Source: a virus. From it: 29,941 bases of DNA. This document shows, in pieces, positions 14,857-21,362 of this stretch; position 1 is the first letter of the stretch, and every line of letters begins with the position of its first letter. Both the position numbers and the translations under genes were made by a program. Below the pieces are notes generated by a model. That model ran no database searches and was not told the origin of the DNA. It worked only from the letters and a program-made list of their open reading frames with translations. The DNA is taken from positions 1 through 29,941 of IMG/VR virus record IMGVR_UViG_3300037110_000098, one strand, 5' to 3'.

Positions 14857-15762
14857 ATGAGCCATATTATAGCAAACGGAACAAATCTTTTAGCACTTGG
14901 AAACAATTTTCTAAGTACAGTTGATAAATTTATTTTTTCAACTTATGTATGTGGTGGTTCAGGTTCATTTAGTAATCCTTTTGGAGCAGCTATTAACCCA
15001 ACAGGAACATTATTATATGTTCCAAATAGCGACAATAGTACAGTATCAGTTATCAATATTCCTGCAAACACTCTTAATTCAGTTATTACTACAGCAGCTG
15101 GCTCATTTAGTACTCCACGTGGAGCAGCTATTAACCCAACAGGAACATTATTATATGTTCCAAATCACAGTAACAACACAGTATCAGTTATCAATATTCC
15201 TGCAAACACTCTTAATTCAGTTACTACAGCAACTGGCTCACTTAGCGGTCCTAATGGAGCAGCTATTAACCCAGCAGGAACATTATTATATGTTGCAAAT
15301 TACAGTAACAGCACAGTATCAGTTATCAATATTCCTGCAAACACTCTTAATTCAGTTATTACTACAGCAGCTGGCTCATTTAGCCAACCTTATAGTGCAG
15401 CTATTAACCCAGCAGGAACATTATTATATGTTCCAAATTACAGTAACAGCACAGTATCAGTTATCAATATTCCTGCAAACACTCTTAATTCAGTTATTAC
15501 TACAGCAGCTGGCTCATTTAGCGGTCCTATTGGAGCAGCTATTAACCCAACAGGAACATTATTATATGTTACGAATTCCGGTAACAACACAGTATCAGTT
15601 ATCAATATTCCTGCAAACACTCTTAATTCAGTTATTACCACAGCAACTGGCTCATTTAGTACTCCTTTTGGAGCAGCTATTAACCCAGCAGGAACATTAT
15701 TATATGTTGTAAATAGCGGTAACAACACAGTATCAGTGTTAAATAATCTAACAGCATCATGA
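14857..15762 (+). CDS. Phage YVTN-type beta-propeller protein
   Basis: 301 residues. After about 35 residues of unique sequence, six near-identical blades of 46 residues (one is 45) follow. Each has the form GSFSxPxGAAINPxG, then TLLYVxNxxNxTVSVINIP and ANTLNSVITT. This is the YVTN/surface-layer beta-propeller repeat, known from archaeal S-layers and bacterial surface proteins. Six blades suffice for a closed ring. Nearly all amino-acid differences between blades fall in two short windows (xPx and Nxx), while flanking codons are identical even at silent sites. The stop overlaps the next ATG. Its position among fibre genes suggests a receptor-binding or fibre tip role. Confidence 0.8.
   Translation: MSHIIANGTNLLALGNNFLSTVDKFIFSTYVCGGSGSFSNPFGAAINPTGTLLYVPNSDNSTVSVINIPANTLNSVITTAAGSFSTPRGAAINPTGTLLYVPNHSNNTVSVINIPANTLNSVTTATGSLSGPNGAAINPAGTLLYVANYSNSTVSVINIPANTLNSVITTAAGSFSQPYSAAINPAGTLLYVPNYSNSTVSVINIPANTLNSVITTAAGSFSGPIGAAINPTGTLLYVTNSGNNTVSVINIPANTLNSVITTATGSFSTPFGAAINPAGTLLYVVNSGNNTVSVLNNLTAS
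14962..15740 (+). repeat. Six tandem 138-bp coding repeats (propeller blades)
   Basis: Unit starts at 14962, 15100, 15235, 15373, 15511 and 15649. Blade two lacks one codon, so the spacing there is 135. Copies share long identical stretches such as GGAACATTATTATATGTT. Such near-identity indicates recent expansion or ongoing recombination between blades. Confidence 0.9.
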
Positions 15763-16316
15763 TAAATATATCAACAGATAGTCAAGATAATATCTTAGTC
15801 GTCAATTTTGATGGTACATTGACTGTATATACATGTCAGGTAAGTTCACTTCCTGATGATTTTTTTAAATATCTTGGTGCAGGAAAATATCTTGCAAATG
15901 CGCAAGGTTTATACATTAAATCAGGATGGACTGATTATAATGCTTTGGATATTCCAACTTCTCCAATTATTGATTATACAATGACTTCTGCATGCCCTGT
16001 AACAGGTTTAACAAGGCATGTATATTGGCAGGGTGAAGATCATGTTCTGAATACAAGTATTAATATTAATCTTATGATATTACATTTTAATTCTGACGGT
16101 TCACGAAACAGAACTTACGATGGATTATATGTATTAACGGCTCAATCTGGAACTATGATTAACAATCCCCTGACAAATCAACCGATTGATCAATATGAAT
16201 TTTTCTTAGCTCAGTCGCAAACCGTTCCATTACCTCAATTAATTGAGTTAGGAATACAGATGGCGGATGTAGATGGTAGGTTGAATAATATCATTAATTA
16301 TATTTTAACACAGTAA
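15759..16316 (+). CDS. Hypothetical tail or fibre-associated protein
   Basis: 185 residues. The ATG overlaps the propeller gene stop (ATGA). The sequence is beta-rich with aromatic residues (YLANAQGLYIKSGWTDY, RHVYWQGEDHVLNTSI, DGLYVLTAQSGTMI) and ends in a helix (LIELGIQMADVDGRLNNIIN). No family is recognised. The coupling to the propeller gene suggests an attachment module or a chaperone for it. No signal peptide or transmembrane helix is present. Confidence 0.6.
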   Translation: MINISTDSQDNILVVNFDGTLTVYTCQVSSLPDDFFKYLGAGKYLANAQGLYIKSGWTDYNALDIPTSPIIDYTMTSACPVTGLTRHVYWQGEDHVLNTSININLMILHFNSDGSRNRTYDGLYVLTAQSGTMINNPLTNQPIDQYEFFLAQSQTVPLPQLIELGIQMADVDGRLNNIINYILTQ

Positions 16317-16318
16317 AA

Positions 16319-16540
16319 ATGAAATGGGTTATAACGATAGTGTTTTTAAGTTCTCTCCATGATTCAATCCTGATCAATGGAAAGTATCAACATTTAGATA
16401 CTTTAAGGACAGAAGTCAGTTTTGAGGATAAACAACTTGCTTATCATCGGTATCACTCTTTACTCGAGATGCAGAAAAATAACAACCAGGAAACAAAAAT
16501 AATATCTGTACAAATTAAAGAAGATGACAAAGGAAAATGA
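16319..16540 (+). CDS. Small protein with N-terminal signal or anchor
   Basis: 73 residues. The N-terminal MKWVITIVFLSSLHDSIL is hydrophobic after a Lys and could be a signal peptide or a signal anchor. The remainder is hydrophilic and helical (VSFEDKQLAYHRYHSLLEMQ) and Gln/Lys-rich. It overlaps the next gene, a coiled-coil plus membrane protein, by 17 bases. This two-gene arrangement is consistent with a lysis or spanin-like pair, but no lipobox or diagnostic motif is present, so that is speculative. Confidence 0.55.
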   Translation: MKWVITIVFLSSLHDSILINGKYQHLDTLRTEVSFEDKQLAYHRYHSLLEMQKNNNQETKIISVQIKEDDKGK

Positions 16541-16850
16541 AACAGCTTTAATCATTAACTCGTTAAACTCTATTGATAGTAGATTAGAAGCAGGATTTAA
16601 GAGTATTGATGATTTAAAAACCGAAGTTGGGTTATTTAAAGTACAACTAAAAGGAATTGAAGTAAGACATGAAAATTGTCCTATTGATGAAAATGATTTT
16701 AAACGAGTTATGAACTGGTCAAAGAACTACAAGATATTATTAGTATTTGTAGTTATTTTAACAGTTTTGGCAATCGGTGGATCACTACCTCATTTGGGAG
16801 AACTTTCAAAAATAATAAAATCAGTATTAACAATAATTTTTGCAGTATAA
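16524..16850 (+). CDS. Coiled-coil/transmembrane protein (holin or XhlA-like candidate)
   Basis: 108 residues. An N-terminal coiled coil (INSLNSIDSRLEAGFKSI, DDLKTEVGLFKVQLKGIE) is followed by a basic stretch and a strong transmembrane helix (ILLVFVVILTVLAIGGSL), with a second hydrophobic segment at the C-terminus (SVLTIIFAV). Coiled coil plus C-terminal membrane anchor is the layout of XhlA-like haemolysin/holin-associated proteins. The overlap with 16319 and the following small phage ORF suit a lysis block. There is no enzyme motif; the assignment is from topology only. Confidence 0.55.
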   Translation: MTKENETALIINSLNSIDSRLEAGFKSIDDLKTEVGLFKVQLKGIEVRHENCPIDENDFKRVMNWSKNYKILLVFVVILTVLAIGGSLPHLGELSKIIKSVLTIIFAV

Positions 16851-16859
16851 ATTAAAAAT

Positions 16860-17009
16860 ATGAACGCATTTTGGAAAGGATTTGGAAATGTAATTAATCT
16901 TAGAGGTTCAGAACTTTTTGAGTATCCTTCGGATGAAGAAGCATTTTCTTCGGATTGGAAAGCAATTGGTGATGATTTTAGAAAATCTTTTGAAGAATTA
17001 AATTTATAA
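16860..17009 (+). CDS. Small conserved-looking phage protein (GFG...DWKAIGDDFR type)
   Basis: 49 residues: MNAFWKGFGNVINLRG, then SDEEAFSSDWKAIGDDFRKS. This form (FWKGFG near the start, DEEAxxxDWxxxGxD later) recalls small ORFs seen near lysis genes in many tailed phages; their function is not known. The start lies nine bases after the previous gene. A short continuation in another frame (17009-17074, KSELDRTKEILDECKEF) looks protein-like, so a frameshift may have cut the C-terminus. Confidence 0.6.
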   Translation: MNAFWKGFGNVINLRGSELFEYPSDEEAFSSDWKAIGDDFRKSFEELNL

Positions 17010-17158
17010 AATCGGAATTAGATAGAACAAAAGAAATACTTGATGAATGCAAGGAATTCACAAAAAAGAAATAAAATACAAGTTAATATTAAAAATTTTT
17101 ATTATATTTAACGCCTCGTAAATAAAAGAATTGTTGATAATATTTAATATCTAATAAA

Positions 17159-17515
17159 ATGGCAATAGAACTAAATTTCTTTAATTTGTCAGGTTCGATT
17201 AACCTTACGTATAGAACGAATCTTAATACATTACAGGATAATCCTTGTACATTATTAAGTTCAAAATTTCCTGGCAATAATTCACAATATGCCTTCCCTG
17301 TGGCATTCGGTATGCCTAATAAACAAGTTCCAACTACTCTCGGTGGTCTTATATTGTTTGCTAAGGAACAAGGATTGAAGTTGGTAGCTATTGACACAGC
17401 ATTACAAACTACCACAGTACTGGTTAATTTGAATCCTTTGTATTATGGAAACTATTATGGTGTCAATGGACTTGGATTTGATAATATCTACAATGGTCTG
17501 ACTCCGAACTTCTGA
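17159..17515 (+). CDS. Hypothetical small structural-type protein
   Basis: 118 residues, polar and beta-rich without charged helices (MAIELNFFNLSGSINLTYRT; VPTTLGGLILFAKEQGLKLV; YYGVNGLGFDNIYNGL). No family is recognised. Compact beta proteins of this size often decorate capsids or act as adapters. It stands free, with a gap of 150 bases before it (no ORF except the 17009-17074 tail) and 69 bases behind it. Confidence 0.55.
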   Translation: MAIELNFFNLSGSINLTYRTNLNTLQDNPCTLLSSKFPGNNSQYAFPVAFGMPNKQVPTTLGGLILFAKEQGLKLVAIDTALQTTTVLVNLNPLYYGNYYGVNGLGFDNIYNGLTPNF

Positions 17516-17584
17516 TCAATAATTGGATGATGTTCAGAAAAACAAGTGGTATTGTTTATTTAAACAGACAAAAATTGTGCTAAT

Positions 17585-18448
17585 ATGATAGCGGTCTACA
17601 GTCATTGGTCTCTGGATAGAAATTCTAATGGATATAATTCGTTTCAGGATTTTCTAATGACGATGAGTTTATCTGTTCTCGTAACAGCTAATAATTTCAA
17701 GCAAATTAATTTCGTTACTAATGACTTGGGTAAGAATATATTCATCAATCAAGTCAAGTTGCCTTTCACGAAAGTCTCTACATCACAGAATCAATTCAAT
17801 TCAAAACTTCCTCAATGGCTCTGGGGTTATGCTAAATTATTTGCATATACCGAGCAGACTGAACCTTTCGTTCATATTGATAATGATGTATTTCTTTGGG
17901 ATGGTCTCCCGGACGAAGTTTCGAGTAAAAAGATGTTTTTTCAATCATTAGAAACACCCTTCGAAGCTGGTTATGGGTGGTACGTTCCGCTGTTACATAT
18001 TATGAGTAAATGTCCAAATGTCCCTGTAGTCATAAAGAATCATCCTGTTGATTATTCATATAATTGTGGAATAATGGGATGTAATGACCCTTCGCTAATC
18101 AAGGAATGGTTCATTGCTTCGACAGCCTATGTTCGCGACCCTGAAAATTTAAAGGTCATGTCATCAAACTTATTTAAAGATAAGTTGATACATCAGAATT
18201 TACTGCACGAACAGTATTTTATCACTTCTATATTGGATAGTAAGGGATTAAAACCATATGAGGATGTGGGTTTAATGTTAAAGACTGAAAGTCTTACTGA
18301 AGATTGTTATTTGAAAGGTCGTCGTTACACGCATTTGTGGGGTCTTGATAAAAAAAATAAGGAAAGTATGGCAAAAGTTTATGCTCGCATGAAAGACGAC
18401 TTTCCAGAGTATTATAATCGGATTTTAAACCTTTGTAAATTATATTGA
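17585..18448 (+). CDS. Glycosyltransferase, DUF6734-like
   Basis: 287 residues. The N-terminal MIAVYSHWSLDRNSNGY, the segment LPQWLWGYAKLFAYTEQTEP and FVHIDNDVFLWDG with a DxD motif (D99, D101) fit a GT-A-type glycosyltransferase of the DUF6734 kind found in Bacteroidota. The C-terminal RRYTHLWGLDKKNKESMAK would lie near the acceptor site. The donor and acceptor are unknown. It is separated from the AT-rich cargo block by more than 6 kb, so the phage carries two distinct glycosyltransferases. It may alter virion proteins or host surface sugars. It is followed after one base by a small membrane protein. Confidence 0.7.
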   Translation: MIAVYSHWSLDRNSNGYNSFQDFLMTMSLSVLVTANNFKQINFVTNDLGKNIFINQVKLPFTKVSTSQNQFNSKLPQWLWGYAKLFAYTEQTEPFVHIDNDVFLWDGLPDEVSSKKMFFQSLETPFEAGYGWYVPLLHIMSKCPNVPVVIKNHPVDYSYNCGIMGCNDPSLIKEWFIASTAYVRDPENLKVMSSNLFKDKLIHQNLLHEQYFITSILDSKGLKPYEDVGLMLKTESLTEDCYLKGRRYTHLWGLDKKNKESMAKVYARMKDDFPEYYNRILNLCKLY

Positions 18449-18449
18449 T

Positions 18450-18734
18450 ATGAAGACAATAAAAGTTATAATCTCATTCTTGATGAGTTTTCCAGCTGTA
18501 CAGCGTTTCTTTAGCAAGACACCTGCCTTTTTTCAGTATGTTCAGTCAATAGGTGGTGTCTGTGCTGCGATAGGTGCATATTTTGTAAAGTATCCTGATA
18601 CTTTACCTCAGCAGTACAATGCTGTTGGTGGCTATTTGATAGCGGTGGGTGCTATTGCAGCATTCGTTAGTCAGTTCGCAATTCAAAACAATGTATATCC
18701 AAATATTTTATTAGGAAATAAAAATTTAAGATGA
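18450..18734 (+). CDS. Small two-helix membrane protein (holin-like)
   Basis: 94 residues. Two hydrophobic segments, near residues 32-48 (YVQSIGGVCAAIGAYFV) and 58-78 (VGGYLIAVGAIAAFVSQFAI), separated by a short polar loop, and a basic N-terminus. Holins of several classes are this size and topology. The stop overlaps the next gene's start by four bases. No class-specific signature is recognised, and other small membrane proteins look the same. Confidence 0.55.
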   Translation: MKTIKVIISFLMSFPAVQRFFSKTPAFFQYVQSIGGVCAAIGAYFVKYPDTLPQQYNAVGGYLIAVGAIAAFVSQFAIQNNVYPNILLGNKNLR

Positions 18735-19432
18735 AAAATCTCATAGGAGGTAGAGGTCAAGACCTAACTTTAGAGTATCTTTCTAAGAAATATGCGGTGC
18801 CAATAGGAGATGTAAATAAGCAATTCGAAATTGGGAAACATATTGAACGAGAGCATACAGATGAGGATGAAATTGCTGGTCAAATTGCGATAGATCATTT
18901 AGCTGAACGGCTAATGTATTACACTGACCCGATGCCTCAAAATTGGGCACGAAAAGAACTAAAAAAAGAAGGTATGAAAAAATCAGATATCAAGAAGGCT
19001 GCAGATCTATTGGGTATCAATATAGCAATCTCTGAAAGAGATATTCTTATTGAGAAAGGTGAATTAGAGATAAAAGAAATTGAAGATTTGCAAGGAAATA
19101 CCAGAAAAGTGAGTATATTTAATGCCTTAAATAAGGGGGAGGAAGCTATGGGAAGTAGTGATGCTTCTATGGGAACTCCTAAGAACTCACGTGCCATGAG
19201 ACCTCTATATAAGAGCGAAGCTGAGCAAGAGGAAGCAATGAAGCATCCTGACAAGCTTGGTGCTGGTGCTAAGAAACGTGGCAAGTTGAAAGAAAAAAAA
19301 GATAAGGTTGCTGTAGTGATGAAAGAATTTGCTCGTGGTACATTGCGTTCTGGTAGTGGAGACAAGGTTACTGATCGCAAGCAAGCCATCGCAATAGCTA
19401 TAAGTGAAGCAAAGAAACATAAAAACGGATAA
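18731..19432 (+). CDS. DUF5661/DUF6496-like phage protein
   Basis: 233 residues. Residues about 35-65 (IEREHTDEDEIAGQIAIDHLAE and the following YYTDPMP) resemble the DUF5661 pattern, in which Glu-His and IA-x-x-HL-x-E are conserved. Residues about 190-228 (VMKEFARGTLRSGSGDKV, QAIAIAISEAKKH) match DUF6496. Both are found in phage and environmental proteins; neither has a known function. The middle is a polar linker. Two domains of unknown function in one protein beside Nudix and TopoIB proteins make it a likely virion cargo. The start overlaps the previous gene (ATGA). Confidence 0.7.
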   Translation: MKNLIGGRGQDLTLEYLSKKYAVPIGDVNKQFEIGKHIEREHTDEDEIAGQIAIDHLAERLMYYTDPMPQNWARKELKKEGMKKSDIKKAADLLGINIAISERDILIEKGELEIKEIEDLQGNTRKVSIFNALNKGEEAMGSSDASMGTPKNSRAMRPLYKSEAEQEEAMKHPDKLGAGAKKRGKLKEKKDKVAVVMKEFARGTLRSGSGDKVTDRKQAIAIAISEAKKHKNG

Positions 19433-19450
19433 ATAAAACACTTAAAAAAC

Positions 19451-20089
19451 ATGCCAACTATTGAACATTTGTTACAGGCGAAGACCTTAAATCGAATTCA
19501 GGACATAGCTGTGAATTCAGGGTCTGATAAAGAATTCGTAAAAGAATTCAAGGAAGAATCAAAAGGTGGTTCTCATTTCAAATTGACCACCGAATCCATC
19601 GAGCACAAGGGTGTTAAGCTTTTCAGGGTTCAGTACAAAGATGGCACCAAGGGTGGTTTCGTTGAAAAAAAGGAAAATTTAGCTGGTAAGGCTAAGGTTC
19701 TTGGTAATGCTAAAGTCTTTGGTAATGCTGTGGTCTCTGATGATGCCCGGGTCGCTGATACTGCTCAGGTCTGTGGTGATGCTGAGGTCTCTGGTATTGC
19801 CTGGGTCTATGGTAATGCTGAGGTCTCTGGTGATGCCCGGGTCTCTGATACTGCTCAGGTCTTTGGTAATGCTGTGGTCTATGATAATGCTGTGGTCTCT
19901 GGTATTGCCTGGGTCTATGGTAATGCTGAGGTCTCTGGTGATGCCCGGGTCTCTGATACTGCTCAGGTCTTTGGTAATGCTGTGGTCTCTGATGATGCTC
20001 AGGTCTCTGGTGATACTGTGGTCTCTGGTAGTGCTTTGGTTCGTGGTGATGCTGTGGTCTCTGGTGATGATAAGTTATTTAATGATTAA
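19451..20089 (+). CDS. Second hexapeptide-repeat (beta-helix) protein
   Basis: 212 residues. A short N-terminus (about 36 residues) precedes the same collar as in 3384-4682 (GGSHFKLTTESIEHKGVKLF, GTKGGFVEKKENLAG) and then about 22 hexapeptide rungs (A-x-V-x-G-N type). The DNA of the collar is closely similar to the first copy, 16 kb away, which indicates recent duplication or gene conversion. A 94-base block at 19787-19880 recurs exactly at 19895-19988, offset 108 bases. The N-termini of the two proteins differ, so the beta-helix may be a shared display or trimerisation module on different anchors. No active-site residues for an acyltransferase are evident. Confidence 0.75.
   Translation: MPTIEHLLQAKTLNRIQDIAVNSGSDKEFVKEFKEESKGGSHFKLTTESIEHKGVKLFRVQYKDGTKGGFVEKKENLAGKAKVLGNAKVFGNAVVSDDARVADTAQVCGDAEVSGIAWVYGNAEVSGDARVSDTAQVFGNAVVYDNAVVSGIAWVYGNAEVSGDARVSDTAQVFGNAVVSDDAQVSGDTVVSGSALVRGDAVVSGDDKLFND
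19787..19988 (+). repeat. Exact 94-bp repeat with 108-bp period inside the beta-helix gene
   Basis: Bases 19787-19880 and 19895-19988 are identical. The 108-base offset equals six hexapeptide rungs, or two turns of a left-handed beta-helix, so whole turns were duplicated. Confidence 0.95.
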
Positions 20090-20135
20090 ATAATATAAAT
20101 AAACATGTTGATAAAATTAGATAACAACGAATAAC

Positions 20136-21230
20136 ATGATTCAGCAATTAAGACATTTCTTGCGTTTAGATACTGTAGAAGATTATATTTTACAGTATTC
20201 CGAATTATGTGATGATATTAATCTTGTAAAATCTGATCTGGCAGAGATAGTTGAGGAATTTAATGATTATAAAATAAATCATCATAAACAGCTTGCATAT
20301 TTCGATACTGAAATAAGTAAGGGAAACAGTAGAGTGAAATCTCTTAAGAATAGAATAGAGGATAGGTATAAATCTAATTTCATTACTTACTTGGGTAAAT
20401 GTAAGGTTATAAAAGAAGACCTCCAAAAAAGCCAAAAAGACCTCGAATTTCTCAAATCTCACGTTCCTAATATTGAAGATATTTACAATAAAAGTAAAAT
20501 TGAAAAGTCTTACCAGGTTGTAAAAACAGCCTATAAAAATCATGATATAACATGTGATGTACTGGAGAAGGCAATTAAGGGAATTACTAAAAATGGTAAG
20601 ACTTTATATTCCGATTGTATTATAAAGAATAATCTTGGTCAGATTCTTTTTTTATTGAGGAGATCGGATGCTGACTTTGCACCTTCTTGTTTTGGGTTAC
20701 CAGGAGGTCATATTGATCCATTTGAAACTGCAGAACAAGCAGCAATAAGAGAATGTGATGAAGAAACAATGTTGAAAGTAGAAAGTGTTGATGAAATTTT
20801 TACTTTTGAAGATGATAAATGTATTATAAAATATTTCCTTTGTACAGTATCACAGAGGTTGTTCAACCCATTCAATGATAGTTTTACTGTTGTACTTGAT
20901 AATAATAAACATCAGAATTATCAATGGATGGATAAGCAGGATTGGCAAGATAAACCTCTTATAAAAAATTTGAAGACTGTTCTTGATGATATATTTGTGA
21001 ATGATATTGAGAAAAATGCTATTGAATTAATTCAAAAAACAATAGGTATAGAAGAAACTGAAGAATTGTTGAGGAAAGGAAACAAAGTCAATCATAAATA
21101 TATAAGGAAAGAAGGAGATAAATATATATATGATGAATCTAAGAATGTAACATTGGAAGAATTACGAACTGAAAAGGAAAAATTTGTAAAGCAATTCGAT
21201 GAATTGAGAGCTATTAAAAAGAAGTTATAA
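20136..21230 (+). CDS. Nudix hydrolase domain in a head-operon protein
   Basis: 364 residues. Residues 1-150 are mostly coiled coil (LRLDTVEDYILQYSELCD; RVKSLKNRIEDRYKS; EDLQKSQKDLEFLKS). A Nudix domain follows at about 155-280, with the Nudix box at 191-210: G191, E197, R205, E206, E209 and E210 are in register (GX5EX7REUXEE). The usual Gly after the box is Met. Nudix enzymes hydrolyse nucleoside diphosphates linked to other groups; the substrate is unknown. The C-terminal part contains HKYIRKEGDKYIYDE, a basic/aromatic patch similar in style to patches in neighbouring virion proteins. The long coiled coil suggests capsid attachment or packaging of the enzyme as cargo. The frame remains open for 43 codons beyond the TAA stop. 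Confidence 0.8.
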   Translation: MIQQLRHFLRLDTVEDYILQYSELCDDINLVKSDLAEIVEEFNDYKINHHKQLAYFDTEISKGNSRVKSLKNRIEDRYKSNFITYLGKCKVIKEDLQKSQKDLEFLKSHVPNIEDIYNKSKIEKSYQVVKTAYKNHDITCDVLEKAIKGITKNGKTLYSDCIIKNNLGQILFLLRRSDADFAPSCFGLPGGHIDPFETAEQAAIRECDEETMLKVESVDEIFTFEDDKCIIKYFLCTVSQRLFNPFNDSFTVVLDNNKHQNYQWMDKQDWQDKPLIKNLKTVLDDIFVNDIEKNAIELIQKTIGIEETEELLRKGNKVNHKYIRKEGDKYIYDESKNVTLEELRTEKEKFVKQFDELRAIKKKL

Positions 21231-21287
21231 CCACCAATAGACATTGCAGAACATTTTCGACCTGGTGAGAAAGAATTTTTACATAAA

Positions 21288-21362
21288 ATGGCTGAGGTTG
21301 CAAGTAATATGAATCAATTGGTTCACAAGATAAATAAGTTAAGAAAAGAGAATGGAATCTAA
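21288..21362 (+). CDS. Small ORF in frame with the Nudix gene, after its stop
   Basis: 24 residues from the ATG at 21288 (MAEVASNMNQLVHKINKL). The same frame is open from 21231, directly behind the TAA of the Nudix gene, and the sequence there (PPIDIAEHFRPGEKEFLHK) also looks protein-like. It may be a short separate gene, the remnant of a longer Nudix-protein C-terminus lost by a nonsense change, or an extension made by stop readthrough. It overlaps the next gene's ATG at 21352 by 11 bases. Confidence 0.35.
   Translation: MAEVASNMNQLVHKINKLRKENGI

Noticed and set aside
14921-15712. A 263-codon second frame over the propeller gene
   Set aside because: Its reading (QLLTQQEHYYM repeats) results from the 138-base repeats. 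The propeller frame has the YVTN pattern and couples to the next gene.
14962-15740. CRISPR-like array
   Set aside because: The repeats are 138 bases, coding and contiguous, without spacers. No cas genes are present. The same holds for the 18-base repeats at 3990-4665 and 19680-20080.
18937-19452. Antisense frames over the DUF6496-like gene and others
   Set aside because: They have signal-like, Phe/Ser-rich readings typical of the reverse of Lys/Glu-rich genes. All recognised families are on the + strand.
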